Part shown: piece after piece, positions 47,236-55,081 of the stretch | How positions within the stretch are numbered: the stretch's first letter is position 1 | How the letters are laid out: the number at the start of each line of letters is the position of its first letter | Source of the DNA: Streptomyces nodosus | GTDB lineage: Bacteria > Actinomycetota > Actinomycetes > Streptomycetales > Streptomycetaceae | Direction of reading: 5' to 3' | DNA length: 64,000 nucleotides | Assembly: GCF_008704995.1 (NCBI RefSeq) | Contig: NZ_CP023747.1 | Location: 1,452,501-1,516,500 of the forward strand | Position numbers and translations under genes: made by a program | The notes under the pieces: generated by a model | Database searches by the model: none | Seen by the model: the letters and a program-made list of their open reading frames with translations, nothing else | Told to the model about the DNA's origin: nothing

Positions 47236-47856
47236 ATTCACACCCTCGCCTCCCGTCTGCGGCGGCTGCCGCCGTCCTGCGGCCCCGTCCGTCTCATCGG
47301 CGTCGACGGACATGCGGGCTCCGGGAAGTCCACCTTCGCCGGGAGGCTGGCCGCCGCACTCGAGGGCGCGCCCGTGCTGCATCTGGACGACATCGCCACC
47401 CATCAGGAACTGTTCACCTGGACGGAACGGCTGCAGCGCGAGGTGATCGAGCCGCTCGGCCGGGGGGAGACCGCGCACTACCGCCCCTACGACTGGCGCA
47501 CCCGGCGCTTCGGCCCGGCGCGCGCGCTGCCCCCTGCTCCCGTGATCCTGCTCGAGGGTGTCGGCGCCGGCCGCCGCGCCCTGCGCCCCCGGCTGGCGCG
47601 GCTGCTGTGGATGGATCTGCCGCGCGAGGAGGCCTGGGCGCGCGGGCGGGCGCGGGACGGCGAGGAACAGCGCGCGTTCTGGGACCGGTGGACGCAGGAG
47701 GAGCGCCGGCACTTCGCCGGGGATCCCTCGCGCCGGTATGCAGATCTTCTGGTGCGTCAGAGGACAGAGGGATACGAGGTGCGTCCGGGACTCGCGACAG
47801 CTCCGGATCCGGACCAGATTCTCACCCACAGTGACGGGCCATCGGCAGTGTGCTGA
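47236..47856 (+). CDS. Uridine kinase-like P-loop kinase, apparently with an ATT start
   Basis: A 206-aa P-loop kinase of the uridine kinase/PRK type: Walker A GVDGHAGSGKST, then LHLDDIATHQELFTW (the Asp pair after strand 2), YDWRTRRFG and VILLEGVGAG. The Walker A motif lies upstream of the first conventional start in frame (GTG at 47374). Reading back, there is no ATG, GTG or TTG before the in-frame TGA at 47200. ATT at 47236 has a perfect GGGAG ribosome-binding site 5 nt upstream, so it is proposed as the start. A CTG within the next codons is less likely. Either a rare ATT start or a GTG-to-GTC change at 47230 explains this. Substrate not known. Confidence 0.75.
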   Translation: MHTLASRLRRLPPSCGPVRLIGVDGHAGSGKSTFAGRLAAALEGAPVLHLDDIATHQELFTWTERLQREVIEPLGRGETAHYRPYDWRTRRFGPARALPPAPVILLEGVGAGRRALRPRLARLLWMDLPREEAWARGRARDGEEQRAFWDRWTQEERRHFAGDPSRRYADLLVRQRTEGYEVRPGLATAPDPDQILTHSDGPSAVC

Positions 47857-47905
47857 ACTTGTGAAGACCCTTGTCTCAGAACTTCCTTGAGTGCTTCACG
47901 TCGGC

Positions 47906-47935
47906 TTGACCCGGGAGCCGTACAGGACTTACGTT
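47906..47935 (+). promoter_or_regulatory. HrdB-type promoter of the candidate small RNA
   Basis: TTGACC (47906-47911), an 18-nt spacer, TACGTT (47930-47935): a very good match to TTGACN and TANNNT. The predicted start is about 47942. Confidence 0.6.
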
Positions 47936-47941
47936 CTCAAT

Positions 47942-48012
47942 GTGCGGCTTTGGAAGCCGCCCGCAGAACGCGAAGCCCCCGGTTGTTCCCCCGTGATCGG
48001 GGGCTTCGTTCT
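47942..48012 (+). ncRNA. Candidate small RNA, about 70 nt
   Basis: Starts just after a strong promoter pair. The first hairpin (GCGGCTT and AAGCCGC, 3-nt loop, 47944-47960) sits at the 5' end. After 10 nt comes a terminator hairpin (CGAAGCCCCC at 47971-47980 pairing with GGGGGCTTCG at 47999-48008), followed by TTCT. No ribosome-binding site or frame fits inside. It could instead be a transcription attenuator in the leader of the downstream TPR-AAA+ gene. Confidence 0.55.
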
Positions 48013-48290
48013 GCCCCGGTGTCCCTCCGAGGACCCCGGAGGGGATGATCCGCTCACCCTCGGTCACCGGGCGCCGTGCGCCCCGTCTGCTCCCACCTCG
48101 TCGAACGACCCGTGCGGCACCCTTCGGTGCGCCGCTCCCCCGCAGGTACGATGCCTCCCGTGTGACCTTCGGACGCCGTGTCTGTGCACGGCGTCGCAAC
48201 TCCGGTCTGCGACAGAGCGGTTCGAGCAAGGCGACCGGCGGGCACCTGCCCGGCGGTGAACCATCGGGGGCACGGTTTGTGGGGGACGTG

Positions 48291-50147
48291 ATGGACTTCG
48301 GCACGCGGGGCCCGAAAGCCCCGGCCGACCTCGCCTGGCTGCGAGGCGTCGACGCCTACACGATGGGCGCCTATCCGCAGGCGGAGGAGGAGTTCCGCAC
48401 CGCGGTACGGATGGATCCGGAGATGGCCGACGGCTGGCTCGGGCTGCATGCGCTGCGCGTCGACACGACGACCGCGCTGCTGCAGATGTTCCGGCATCGG
48501 GACCGCTTCGGGGAACAGCGCTCGCGGCATCGGCGCACGCTCAACTCCTGGTACTGGCTGGGCTGGTGGGTGCAGCCGGTGCTGGAGAGCCCGCGCGATC
48601 TGCTGCTGGCGCACGCCTCGCACTGGCTGGACGGCCGCCATGTGCCCGAGCTGGACCGGGCGCTGGCGGGGCTGCCCCCCGTCGACACCGACCCCCAGGT
48701 CCGTTTTCTGCTCGCCTGCCGGTCCTATCTCGTCAAGGACTGGGAACAGTTGGTCCGGCACACCGACCCGCTGATCGACGATCCCATGCTGGGCATCGAG
48801 GCCGGGCTGTTCGGGGGGATGGCCCGGGTCCGCCTGGAGATGTACGGACACGCCGAACCGCTGCTGGCCGCCGCCCTGATGCGCTGTCGCAGCGAGCAGC
48901 CGCAGCGCAAGGAGCTGCGGTACTGGCTGGCCCGGGCCCATGAGGGCACGGGCCGTTCGGCGGCGGCGCTGCCCCTGTACCGGGCGGTGCACCGGGTGGA
49001 CCCGGCGTTCATGGACACCTCCGCCCGGCTCGCGGCGATCTCCGAGAGCGACGGGTACGACGAGTCGTCCGACCTGACCGCGATGGCGCTCACCGGGGGC
49101 GGTGACCTGCTGGACGGTCCGGACGGTCTCGATCCGCTGTTCGGCACCGAGGGCCGGGAGGTGAAACTCTCCGACCCCGAACCGCCGCCGGGCGCGCTGC
49201 CGGCGCAGAGCGACCTGGTGCGCGAGAAGGCGGCGCTGCCCGCGCAGCCGCTGCCGACCGGGCCGACGGATCCGGCGCTGCTGGAGGAGGCGCTCGCCGA
49301 ACTGGAGCGCATGGTCGGTCTGGAGCCGGTGAAGCGCCAGGTCAAGGCGTTGTCGGCACAGTTGAACATGGCCCGGCTGCGGGCGGAGCAGGGATTACCC
49401 GTACAGCCGCCCAAACGGCACTTCGTCTTCTCCGGCCCCTCCGGCACCGGCAAGACCACAGTGGCGCGGATCCTCGGCCGGGTCTTCTACGCCCTCGGGC
49501 TGCTCGGCGGCGACCATCTGGTGGAGGCCCAGCGGGCCGACCTGGTCGGCGAGTATCTGGGCCAGACCGCGGTGAAGGCGAACGAGCTGATCGACTCCGC
49601 GATCGGCGGGGTGCTGTTCGTGGACGAGGCCTACTCGCTGTCCAACTCCGGTTACGGCAAGGGCGACGCCTACGGCGACGAGGCGCTCCAGGTGCTGCTG
49701 AAGCGGGCGGAGGACAACCGCGACCACCTGGTGGTGATCCTGGCCGGCTACCCCGAGGGCATGGACCGGCTGCTGGCAGCCAACCCCGGTCTGTCCTCGC
49801 GCTTCACGACCCGGGTCGACTTCCCGTCGTACCGCCCCTCGGAGCTCACCGCGATCGGCGAGGTCCTGGCTGCGGAGAACGGCGACCGTTGGGACGAGGA
49901 GGCCCTGGAGGAGCTCCGCTCGATCGCCGGCCATGTCGTGGACCAGGGCTGGCTCGACGAGCTCGGCAACGGGCGGTTTCTGCGGACGCTGTACGAGAAG
50001 AGCTGCGCCTACCGAGATCTGCGGCTCACGGGGTACCCGGGGACACCGTCCCGGGACGATCTGTCGACGCTGCGCCTCCCGGACCTGATGCAGTCCTACG
50101 GGGAGGTGCTGTCGGGGCGGGGGCCGCAGGACCCGCCGGGAATCTGA
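48291..50147 (+). CDS. TPR and CbbX-type AAA+ ATPase (EccA-like)
   Basis: A 618-aa protein. Residues 1-270 are helical TPR-like repeats (DAYTMGAYPQAEEEFRTAV, RYWLARAHEGTGRSAAALPLY), followed by a linker and a CbbX/CfxQ AAA+ domain. Walker A is GPSGTGKTT (Lys388), and Walker B is VLFVDEAYSL (Asp445, Glu446). The sensor and arginine-finger region is GLSSRFTTRVDF. This domain order is that of EccA of type VII secretion systems, but no ESX genes are visible here. Codon 369 (49395-49397) is TTA, the only in-frame TTA noticed in the window, so translation probably depends on the bldA tRNA. Start at 48291, with GGGGGAC upstream. Confidence 0.9.
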   Translation: MDFGTRGPKAPADLAWLRGVDAYTMGAYPQAEEEFRTAVRMDPEMADGWLGLHALRVDTTTALLQMFRHRDRFGEQRSRHRRTLNSWYWLGWWVQPVLESPRDLLLAHASHWLDGRHVPELDRALAGLPPVDTDPQVRFLLACRSYLVKDWEQLVRHTDPLIDDPMLGIEAGLFGGMARVRLEMYGHAEPLLAAALMRCRSEQPQRKELRYWLARAHEGTGRSAAALPLYRAVHRVDPAFMDTSARLAAISESDGYDESSDLTAMALTGGGDLLDGPDGLDPLFGTEGREVKLSDPEPPPGALPAQSDLVREKAALPAQPLPTGPTDPALLEEALAELERMVGLEPVKRQVKALSAQLNMARLRAEQGLPVQPPKRHFVFSGPSGTGKTTVARILGRVFYALGLLGGDHLVEAQRADLVGEYLGQTAVKANELIDSAIGGVLFVDEAYSLSNSGYGKGDAYGDEALQVLLKRAEDNRDHLVVILAGYPEGMDRLLAANPGLSSRFTTRVDFPSYRPSELTAIGEVLAAENGDRWDEEALEELRSIAGHVVDQGWLDELGNGRFLRTLYEKSCAYRDLRLTGYPGTPSRDDLSTLRLPDLMQSYGEVLSGRGPQDPPGI

Positions 50148-50198
50148 GCGCCGGTTCCGCCCCCGCGCCGCGTCGCACAGGAGCACAGAAACTCGGAG

Positions 50199-50231
50199 CG
50201 GCCCGCCCGCCCCGGAAGGGCGGGCGGGCCG
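50199..50231. terminator. Bidirectional terminator
   Basis: A 14-bp perfect GC stem (CGGCCCGCCCGCCC and its complement) with a 5-nt CGGAA loop. It lies between the convergent TPR-AAA+ gene and the CNNM gene. Confidence 0.75.
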
Positions 50232-50252
50232 ACACGGTCCACGGGGTGGGCC

Positions 50253-51344
50253 TCAGCTCGCGAGTGCCTCCTCAGGGGCCCCGCTGGAGCGGGACTCCAC
50301 CGGCCTGGCCGCGGGCACCCCGGCCTCCCGGTGGGCCGGGTCCCTGACCTCGCCCACCAGCAGTTCCAGGACGTCCTCCAGAGCCACCAGTCCGAGCACC
50401 CGGCCGGAGCCGTCGGCCACCTGGGCCAGATGGGTGGCGGCCCGGCGCATCACCGTCAGCGCGTCGTCCAGCGGAAGGTCCGCCGCGAGCGTGGTCATCG
50501 GCCGCCACAGCTGCCGCGGCACCGCACGCTCGGAGTCCTCCAGGTCGAGGACGTCCTTCACATGGAGATAGCCGAGGAAGGCGCCGTTGCCGGCGGCCAC
50601 GGGGAAGCGTGAGTACCCGGTGCGCGCGGTGAGCTCCACCACCTGTGCGGGCAGCACCGTGGGCTCCACGGTCACCAGCAGCGAGGGGTCGAGCAGGACG
50701 TCCGTCACCGGGCGGGACCCCAGCTCCAGCGCGTCCTCCAGCCGCTCCTTCGCCTCGGGGTCGAGCAGCCCCGCCTGACCGGAGTCCTCCACCAGCTGGT
50801 TGAGCTGCTCACTGGTGAAGACCGCCTCGACCTCGTCCTTGGGCTCCACCCGGAACAGCCTGAGGATCACCCTGGCGCAGGCGCTCAGCGCGACCGTCAC
50901 CGGCCAGCACAGCCGGGCGAAGGCCACCAGCCCCGGGCCCAGCCAGATCGCGGTCTTCTCCGGCGCCGCCATCGCCAGGTTCTTCGGCACCATCTCGCCG
51001 ATCACCAGATGGAAGAAGACGACCGCGGCGAGCGCGATCACATAGCCGAGCGGATGGACCATCCCGGCGGGGACATGGACCGCCGTGAACACCGGCTCCA
51101 GCAGCTGGGCCACCGTCGGTTCGGCGACCGCGCCCAGCGTCAGCGAGCACACGGTGATGCCGAACTGGGCCGCGGCCATCATCTGCGGCAGCCGTTCCAG
51201 TCCGTGGAGCACCTGCCGGGCCTGTGCGGTGCCCAGCGGCTCGATCTGGCTGCGCCGCACGGACACCAGCGCGAACTCGGCGCCGACGAAGAACCCGTTC
51301 GCCAGCACCAGTAGCCCGGCGAACATCAGTTGGAGCAGGCTCAT
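50253..51344 (-). CDS. CNNM/HlyC-CorC family membrane protein with CBS domains
   Basis: A 363-aa protein. The N-terminal DUF21/CNNM membrane domain has about four hydrophobic segments (LLQLMFAGLLVLANGFFVGA, YVIALAAVVFFHLVIGEM) with the motif GEMVPKNLAMAAPE. It is followed by two CBS domains (PVTDVLLDPSLLVTVEP; MTTLAADLPLDDALTVM, VLGLVALEDVLELLVGEV). Homologues transport or sense Mg/Co ions. No C-terminal CorC domain is visible, unlike the partner. Its ATG overlaps the stop of the partner gene (51341-51344). Confidence 0.93.
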   Translation of the reverse strand: MSLLQLMFAGLLVLANGFFVGAEFALVSVRRSQIEPLGTAQARQVLHGLERLPQMMAAAQFGITVCSLTLGAVAEPTVAQLLEPVFTAVHVPAGMVHPLGYVIALAAVVFFHLVIGEMVPKNLAMAAPEKTAIWLGPGLVAFARLCWPVTVALSACARVILRLFRVEPKDEVEAVFTSEQLNQLVEDSGQAGLLDPEAKERLEDALELGSRPVTDVLLDPSLLVTVEPTVLPAQVVELTARTGYSRFPVAAGNGAFLGYLHVKDVLDLEDSERAVPRQLWRPMTTLAADLPLDDALTVMRRAATHLAQVADGSGRVLGLVALEDVLELLVGEVRDPAHREAGVPAARPVESRSSGAPEEALAS

Positions 51345-52678
51345 CGCACCGACTCCAGGGTCGTCGCGGAGGCGTCCGCGGTCTTCACGAGCCTGACCCG
51401 TTCGGCGCGGTAGTGACCGACCTCACGGACCAGCAGCCGCCAGCCCGGCAGCTCGGCCCGGTCCCCGGGGGCGGGGATGCGGCCGAGCAGATCGGCGACG
51501 AGTCCCGCCACGGTCTCGTAGGGGCCCTCCGGCACGTCCAGGCCTATCCGCTTGAGGATGTCGACCCGGCAGCTGCCGTCGGCCTCCCAGGCGGGGCAGC
51601 CGTCCTCGGGCGGCGCCACGGCGAGTTCGGGCAGATCGAGACCGTCGTGCTCGTCGCGGACCTCTCCGACCAGCTCCTCGACGATGTCCTCCAGGGTGAC
51701 GACACCGGCCGTGCCGCCGTACTCGTCGACGACCACGGCGATGGGCTGCTCGTTGCGCAGGCGCCCCAGCAGGGGCTGCACGGGGAGGCTCTCCGGGACC
51801 AGCAGCGGCGGCTGGGCGATCCGGGTCACGGTGGTGCGCAGCCGTTCCCGCGAGGGCACCGCGAGGGCGTCCTTGAGGTGGACCATGCCGATGATCTCGT
51901 CGATCTTCTCCCGGTAGACGGGGAAGCGGGACAGTCCGGTGGCCCGGGTGAGGTTGACCACGTCCTCGGCCGTGGCGGAGGACTGGAGCGCGCTCACCTT
52001 CACCCGCGGGGTCATCACATGCTGGGCGGTCAGCCCGCCGAGGGACAGGGTCCGCACGAACAGGTCGGCGGTGTCCTGCTCCAGTGCACCGGCCCGCGCC
52101 GAGTGCCGGGCCAGGGAGACCAGCTCGCCGGGGGTGCGGGCGGAGGCCAGCTCCTCGGTGGGCTCGACGCCCAGGGCGCGCACCGCCCGGTTGGCGACCG
52201 CGTTGAGGGCCGCGATCACCGGCCGGAACGACCGCGAGAAGAGGTGTTGCGGGCCCGCGACGAAGCGGGCGACCTGGAGCGGCCTGGACACCGCCCAGTT
52301 CTTGGGCACGAGTTCCCCGATCACCATCTGGGCGGCCGAGGCGAACAGCATGCCGACGACCACGGCGACGCCCCGGACGGCGCCCGCGGGGATGCCGGTC
52401 GCGGCGAACGGGCCGTGCAGCAGCTCGGCCAGTGCCGGTTCGGCGAGCATGCCGACGACCAGCGAGGTGATGGTGATGCCGAGCTGGGTGCCGGAGAGCT
52501 GGAAGGACAGCTCCTTGAGCGACTCGACGACCGTACCGGCCCGTCGGTCGCCCGCCTCGGCGGCCTTCTCCGCGTCGGGCCGCTCGACCGTCACCAGTCC
52601 GAATTCGGCCGCGACGAAGAAGCCGTTGGCCAGGATGAGCAGGAACGCCGCTCCCAGGAGCAGCAGGGGGGTGGTCAT
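51341..52678 (-). CDS. CNNM/HlyC-CorC family membrane protein with CBS and CorC domains
   Basis: A 445-aa protein with the DUF21 membrane domain (LLLLGAAFLLILANGFFVAA, GVAVVVGMLFASAAQMVIGE, motif GELVPKNWAVSRP), two CBS domains (VMTPRVKVSALQSSATAED; RPIAVVVDEYGGTAGVVTLED region) and a C-terminal CorC/HlyC domain (ELPGWRLLVREVGHYRAERV). It forms a coupled pair with the shorter paralogue; they may work as a heteromer. GGAGGC precedes the ATG at 52678. Confidence 0.93.
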   Translation of the reverse strand: MTTPLLLLGAAFLLILANGFFVAAEFGLVTVERPDAEKAAEAGDRRAGTVVESLKELSFQLSGTQLGITITSLVVGMLAEPALAELLHGPFAATGIPAGAVRGVAVVVGMLFASAAQMVIGELVPKNWAVSRPLQVARFVAGPQHLFSRSFRPVIAALNAVANRAVRALGVEPTEELASARTPGELVSLARHSARAGALEQDTADLFVRTLSLGGLTAQHVMTPRVKVSALQSSATAEDVVNLTRATGLSRFPVYREKIDEIIGMVHLKDALAVPSRERLRTTVTRIAQPPLLVPESLPVQPLLGRLRNEQPIAVVVDEYGGTAGVVTLEDIVEELVGEVRDEHDGLDLPELAVAPPEDGCPAWEADGSCRVDILKRIGLDVPEGPYETVAGLVADLLGRIPAPGDRAELPGWRLLVREVGHYRAERVRLVKTADASATTLESVR

Positions 52679-52826
52679 GAGGCCGCCTCCGCGTGAACAC
52701 GGGCAGAGCCCGCGCTATGTCGGCAGGGGGCGGCGCAGGTACTACAGGACGATCCGTCCATCGCCGGAGGGAGTCACTCCTCGGTTAGCAGGAGCCCCTG
52801 GGCACCGGGCGGAGACATCAGGGGCG

Positions 52827-52847
52827 GAGGCGCCGTGTAAGCGCCTC
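52827..52847 (-). terminator. Hairpin after the PH-domain gene
   Basis: GAGGCGC pairs with GCGCCTC around a 7-nt loop, 55-75 nt past the stop of the minus-strand PH-domain gene and upstream of the CNNM pair. It is the likely end of the rib-his operon. Confidence 0.5.
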
Positions 52848-52901
52848 TTCCACCAGATTAATCAAGACATCGGCCTGTGCGGCAGGGGCGGCGGCCCCGA
52901 T

Positions 52902-53357
52902 TCAGTCCTGATGCCGCTCCGGATCGGCCGTGGAGCGGATTTCGGTGAGTGCCCTCAGGGTCCGTGCGTCCTCGATCGCCCGCTGTTTGGCGATGCCCGG
53001 CTGGATGCCGAGGGCGGGCAGGCTGGTGCCGTCGCTGAGGTCGAGGAACACCCAGGGGTCACCCGGACGCAGATTGACCCGGAGGATCTCCGCCCAGTCC
53101 AGCCGGCGCCGGCTGGCGATGTTGACGACGGTGACCCCGGTCTCGTCGGCGACCACCTTGGGCCGGGCGAGCAGCAGCAGCACTCCGCACAGGAGCGCCC
53201 CGGTGAGGACGAAACTGAGCCGTTCTCCGCTGCTGAGCTGCTCCAGCAGCACCGCGACGGCGGTTATCACCACGAAGATCGCGGCTCCGGCGCTCAGCAG
53301 CACCACTCGGGTGCGGCCCGGCCGGAAGGTGACGGGAAGGGTGGGCAGGTCCGGCAT
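52902..53357 (-). CDS. PH-domain-containing membrane protein
   Basis: A 151-aa protein with two TM segments (VVLLSAGAAIFVVITAVAVL and LSFVLTGALLCGVLLLLARP) followed by a bacterial PH-like domain (VVADETGVTVVNIASRRRLD, WAEILRVNLRPGDPWVFLDL). This small family is common next to hisG in actinobacteria; the role is unknown. It starts 14 bp after the hisG stop and so is in the same operon. Confidence 0.88.
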   Translation of the reverse strand: MPDLPTLPVTFRPGRTRVVLLSAGAAIFVVITAVAVLLEQLSSGERLSFVLTGALLCGVLLLLARPKVVADETGVTVVNIASRRRLDWAEILRVNLRPGDPWVFLDLSDGTSLPALGIQPGIAKQRAIEDARTLRALTEIRSTADPERHQD

Positions 53358-53371
53358 CGGCGTACGGTTCC

Positions 53372-54220
53372 TCAGAGGCGGCAGGCGTGGATGGCCGTGG
53401 TCAGGATGGCCCGGGCCCCGATGTCGTAGAGGTCGTCCATGATCCGCTGGGCCTGGTCGGCCGGGACCATGGCGCGGACGGCGACCCAGCCCTCGTTGTG
53501 CAGCGGGGAGACCGTCGGGGACTCCAGGCCGGGGGTGAGCGCGACGGCCCTCTCGAGCTGCTCGACCCGGCAGTCGTAGTCCATCATCACGTAGGTCCGG
53601 GCCACCAGGACGCCCTGGAGGCGGCGCAGGAACTGCTGGACCTTGGGTTCCTCGACGTCGGCGCCGGTGCGGCGGACCACGATCGCCTCGGACTTCATGA
53701 TCGGCTCGCCGAAGACCTCGAGTCCGGCGTTGCGCAGCGAGGTGCCGGTCTCGACGACATCCGCGATGACCTCGGCGACCCCCAGCTCGATGGCGGTCTC
53801 GACGGCACCGTCGAGGTGGACGACGGAGGCGTCGACGCCGCTGTCCGCGAGGTGCTTGGCGACGATGCCCTCGTAGGAGGTGGCGACCGTCCTGCCCGCG
53901 AGGTCCTCGAGGGAGCCGACGGTGCCGGGCTTGCCGGCGAAGCGGAACGTGGAGCGGGCGAAGCCGAGCGGCAGGATCTCCTCGGCGTTGGCGCCCGAGT
54001 CGATGAGCAGGTCCCGGCCGGTGATGCCGATGTCGAGGCGGCCGGAGGAGACATAGATCGCGATGTCGCGGGGGCGGAGGTAGAAGAACTCCACCTCGTT
54101 CACCGGGTCGACGGTCCGGAGTTCCTTGGACTCTCTGCGCTGCCGGTAGCCGGCCTCATGCAGCATGTCCGCCGCAGGGCCGGACAGGGAACCCTTGTTG
54201 GGGACGGCGATGCGCAGCAT
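53372..54220 (-). CDS. hisG: ATP phosphoribosyltransferase, long form
   Basis: First enzyme of histidine synthesis: joins ATP and PRPP to form phosphoribosyl-ATP. At 282 aa it is the long form, with a C-terminal regulatory domain that binds histidine (from about residue 210; PTVSPLHNEGWVAVRAMV and the terminal IGARAILTTAIHACRL). Catalytic-domain features: MLRIAVPNKGSLSGPAADML, YVSSGRLDIGITGRDLLID, GVAEVIADVVETGTSLRNAG. No separate hisZ is needed. It follows hisE by about 50 bp. Confidence 0.97.
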   Translation of the reverse strand: MLRIAVPNKGSLSGPAADMLHEAGYRQRRESKELRTVDPVNEVEFFYLRPRDIAIYVSSGRLDIGITGRDLLIDSGANAEEILPLGFARSTFRFAGKPGTVGSLEDLAGRTVATSYEGIVAKHLADSGVDASVVHLDGAVETAIELGVAEVIADVVETGTSLRNAGLEVFGEPIMKSEAIVVRRTGADVEEPKVQQFLRRLQGVLVARTYVMMDYDCRVEQLERAVALTPGLESPTVSPLHNEGWVAVRAMVPADQAQRIMDDLYDIGARAILTTAIHACRL

Positions 54221-54269
54221 GAGGTCGGCTTCCTTCGTTCGTCGGTGGTACGGGTGTGCGATATACGGC

Positions 54270-54542
54270 TCAGAGGTGCGCGTAGACGTCGTCCAGGGAG
54301 ATCCCGCGCGCCACCATCATCACCTGGACGTGGTACAGCAGCTGGGAGATCTCCTCGGCGGCCGCGTCCTTGCCCTCGTACTCGGCGGCCATCCAGACCT
54401 CCGCGGCCTCCTCGACGACCTTCTTGCCGATGGCATGGACGCCCTTGCCGACCAGTTCGGCGGTGCGGGAGGTGGCCGGGTCGCCCTGGGCGGCCTTCTT
54501 CTGGAGCTCGGTGAACAGCTCCTCGAACGTCTTCTTGGACAT
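54270..54542 (-). CDS. hisE: Phosphoribosyl-ATP pyrophosphatase
   Basis: A 90-aa MazG-fold enzyme, second step of histidine synthesis: hydrolyses phosphoribosyl-ATP to phosphoribosyl-AMP. Metal-binding helix pair visible in [20 protein letters not shown] and the next helix [20 protein letters not shown] (E-x2-E and E-x2-D-like sites). It is the monofunctional form; hisI is elsewhere. It lies between ribH and hisG. Confidence 0.97.
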   Translation of the reverse strand: MSKKTFEELFTELQKKAAQGDPATSRTAELVGKGVHAIGKKVVEEAAEVWMAAEYEGKDAAAEEISQLLYHVQVMMVARGISLDDVYAHL

Positions 54543-54576
54543 GGTGTTGCTTACCCTACGCGCTCCGGTCGGTGCC

Positions 54577-55062
54577 TCAGTGCCAGGGCTCGGACACCGA
54601 GCGCAGTGTGGCCGCGGTGGCCACCGCGGCCGTCACGGCCTCGTGCCCCTTGTCCTCGGTGGATCCCTCGATGCCGGCGCGGTCCAGGGCCTGCTCCTCG
54701 GTGTCGCAGGTGAGCACCCCGAATCCGACGGGGACGCCGGTCTCCACGGAGACCTGGGTCAGGCCCTGGGTGACTCCCTGGCACACATAGTCGAAGTGCG
54801 GTGTGCCGCCCCGGATGACGACGCCGAGGGCGACGATCGCGTCATAGCCGCGGCTCGCCAGGACCTTGGCGGCGACCGGCAGCTCGAAGCTGCCGGGGAC
54901 CCTCAGCAGGGTCGGCTCGTCGATACCCAGTTCCCCGAGGGCGCGCAGGGCTCCCTCCACCAGACCGTCCATCACCTTCTCGTGCCACTGGGCCGCGATG
55001 ACGGCGACCCGCAGATCGCTCACATTGCGTACCGACAGCTCCGGTGCACCCTTGCCGCTCAC
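54577..55062 (-). CDS. ribH: 6,7-dimethyl-8-ribityllumazine synthase
   Basis: A 161-aa lumazine synthase: condenses 5-amino-6-ribitylaminouracil with 3,4-dihydroxybutanone phosphate. Family motifs: [48 protein letters not shown] (catalytic His), [20 protein letters not shown] and [11 protein letters not shown]. It starts 19 bp after the ribBA stop. Confidence 0.98.
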   Translation of the reverse strand: MSGKGAPELSVRNVSDLRVAVIAAQWHEKVMDGLVEGALRALGELGIDEPTLLRVPGSFELPVAAKVLASRGYDAIVALGVVIRGGTPHFDYVCQGVTQGLTQVSVETGVPVGFGVLTCDTEEQALDRAGIEGSTEDKGHEAVTAAVATAATLRSVSEPWH

Positions 55063-55081
55063 GTCTCTCCTCGGTGTTCTC

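Larger units (their letters stand above)
47857..48290. other. Intergenic region holding a candidate small RNA
   Basis: 434 bp between two plus-strand genes. It contains a promoter pair, a 5' hairpin and a terminator (listed separately). The rest, 48013-48290, leads into the TPR-AAA+ gene; open frame extends through it to 48045 but has no good start before 48291. Confidence 0.5.

Noticed and set aside
47942..48012. Assignment of the small RNA candidate to the actinobacterial 6C RNA family
   Set aside because: 6C RNAs have two hairpins with runs of at least six C in the loops; here only one loop has five C and the other is three bases.
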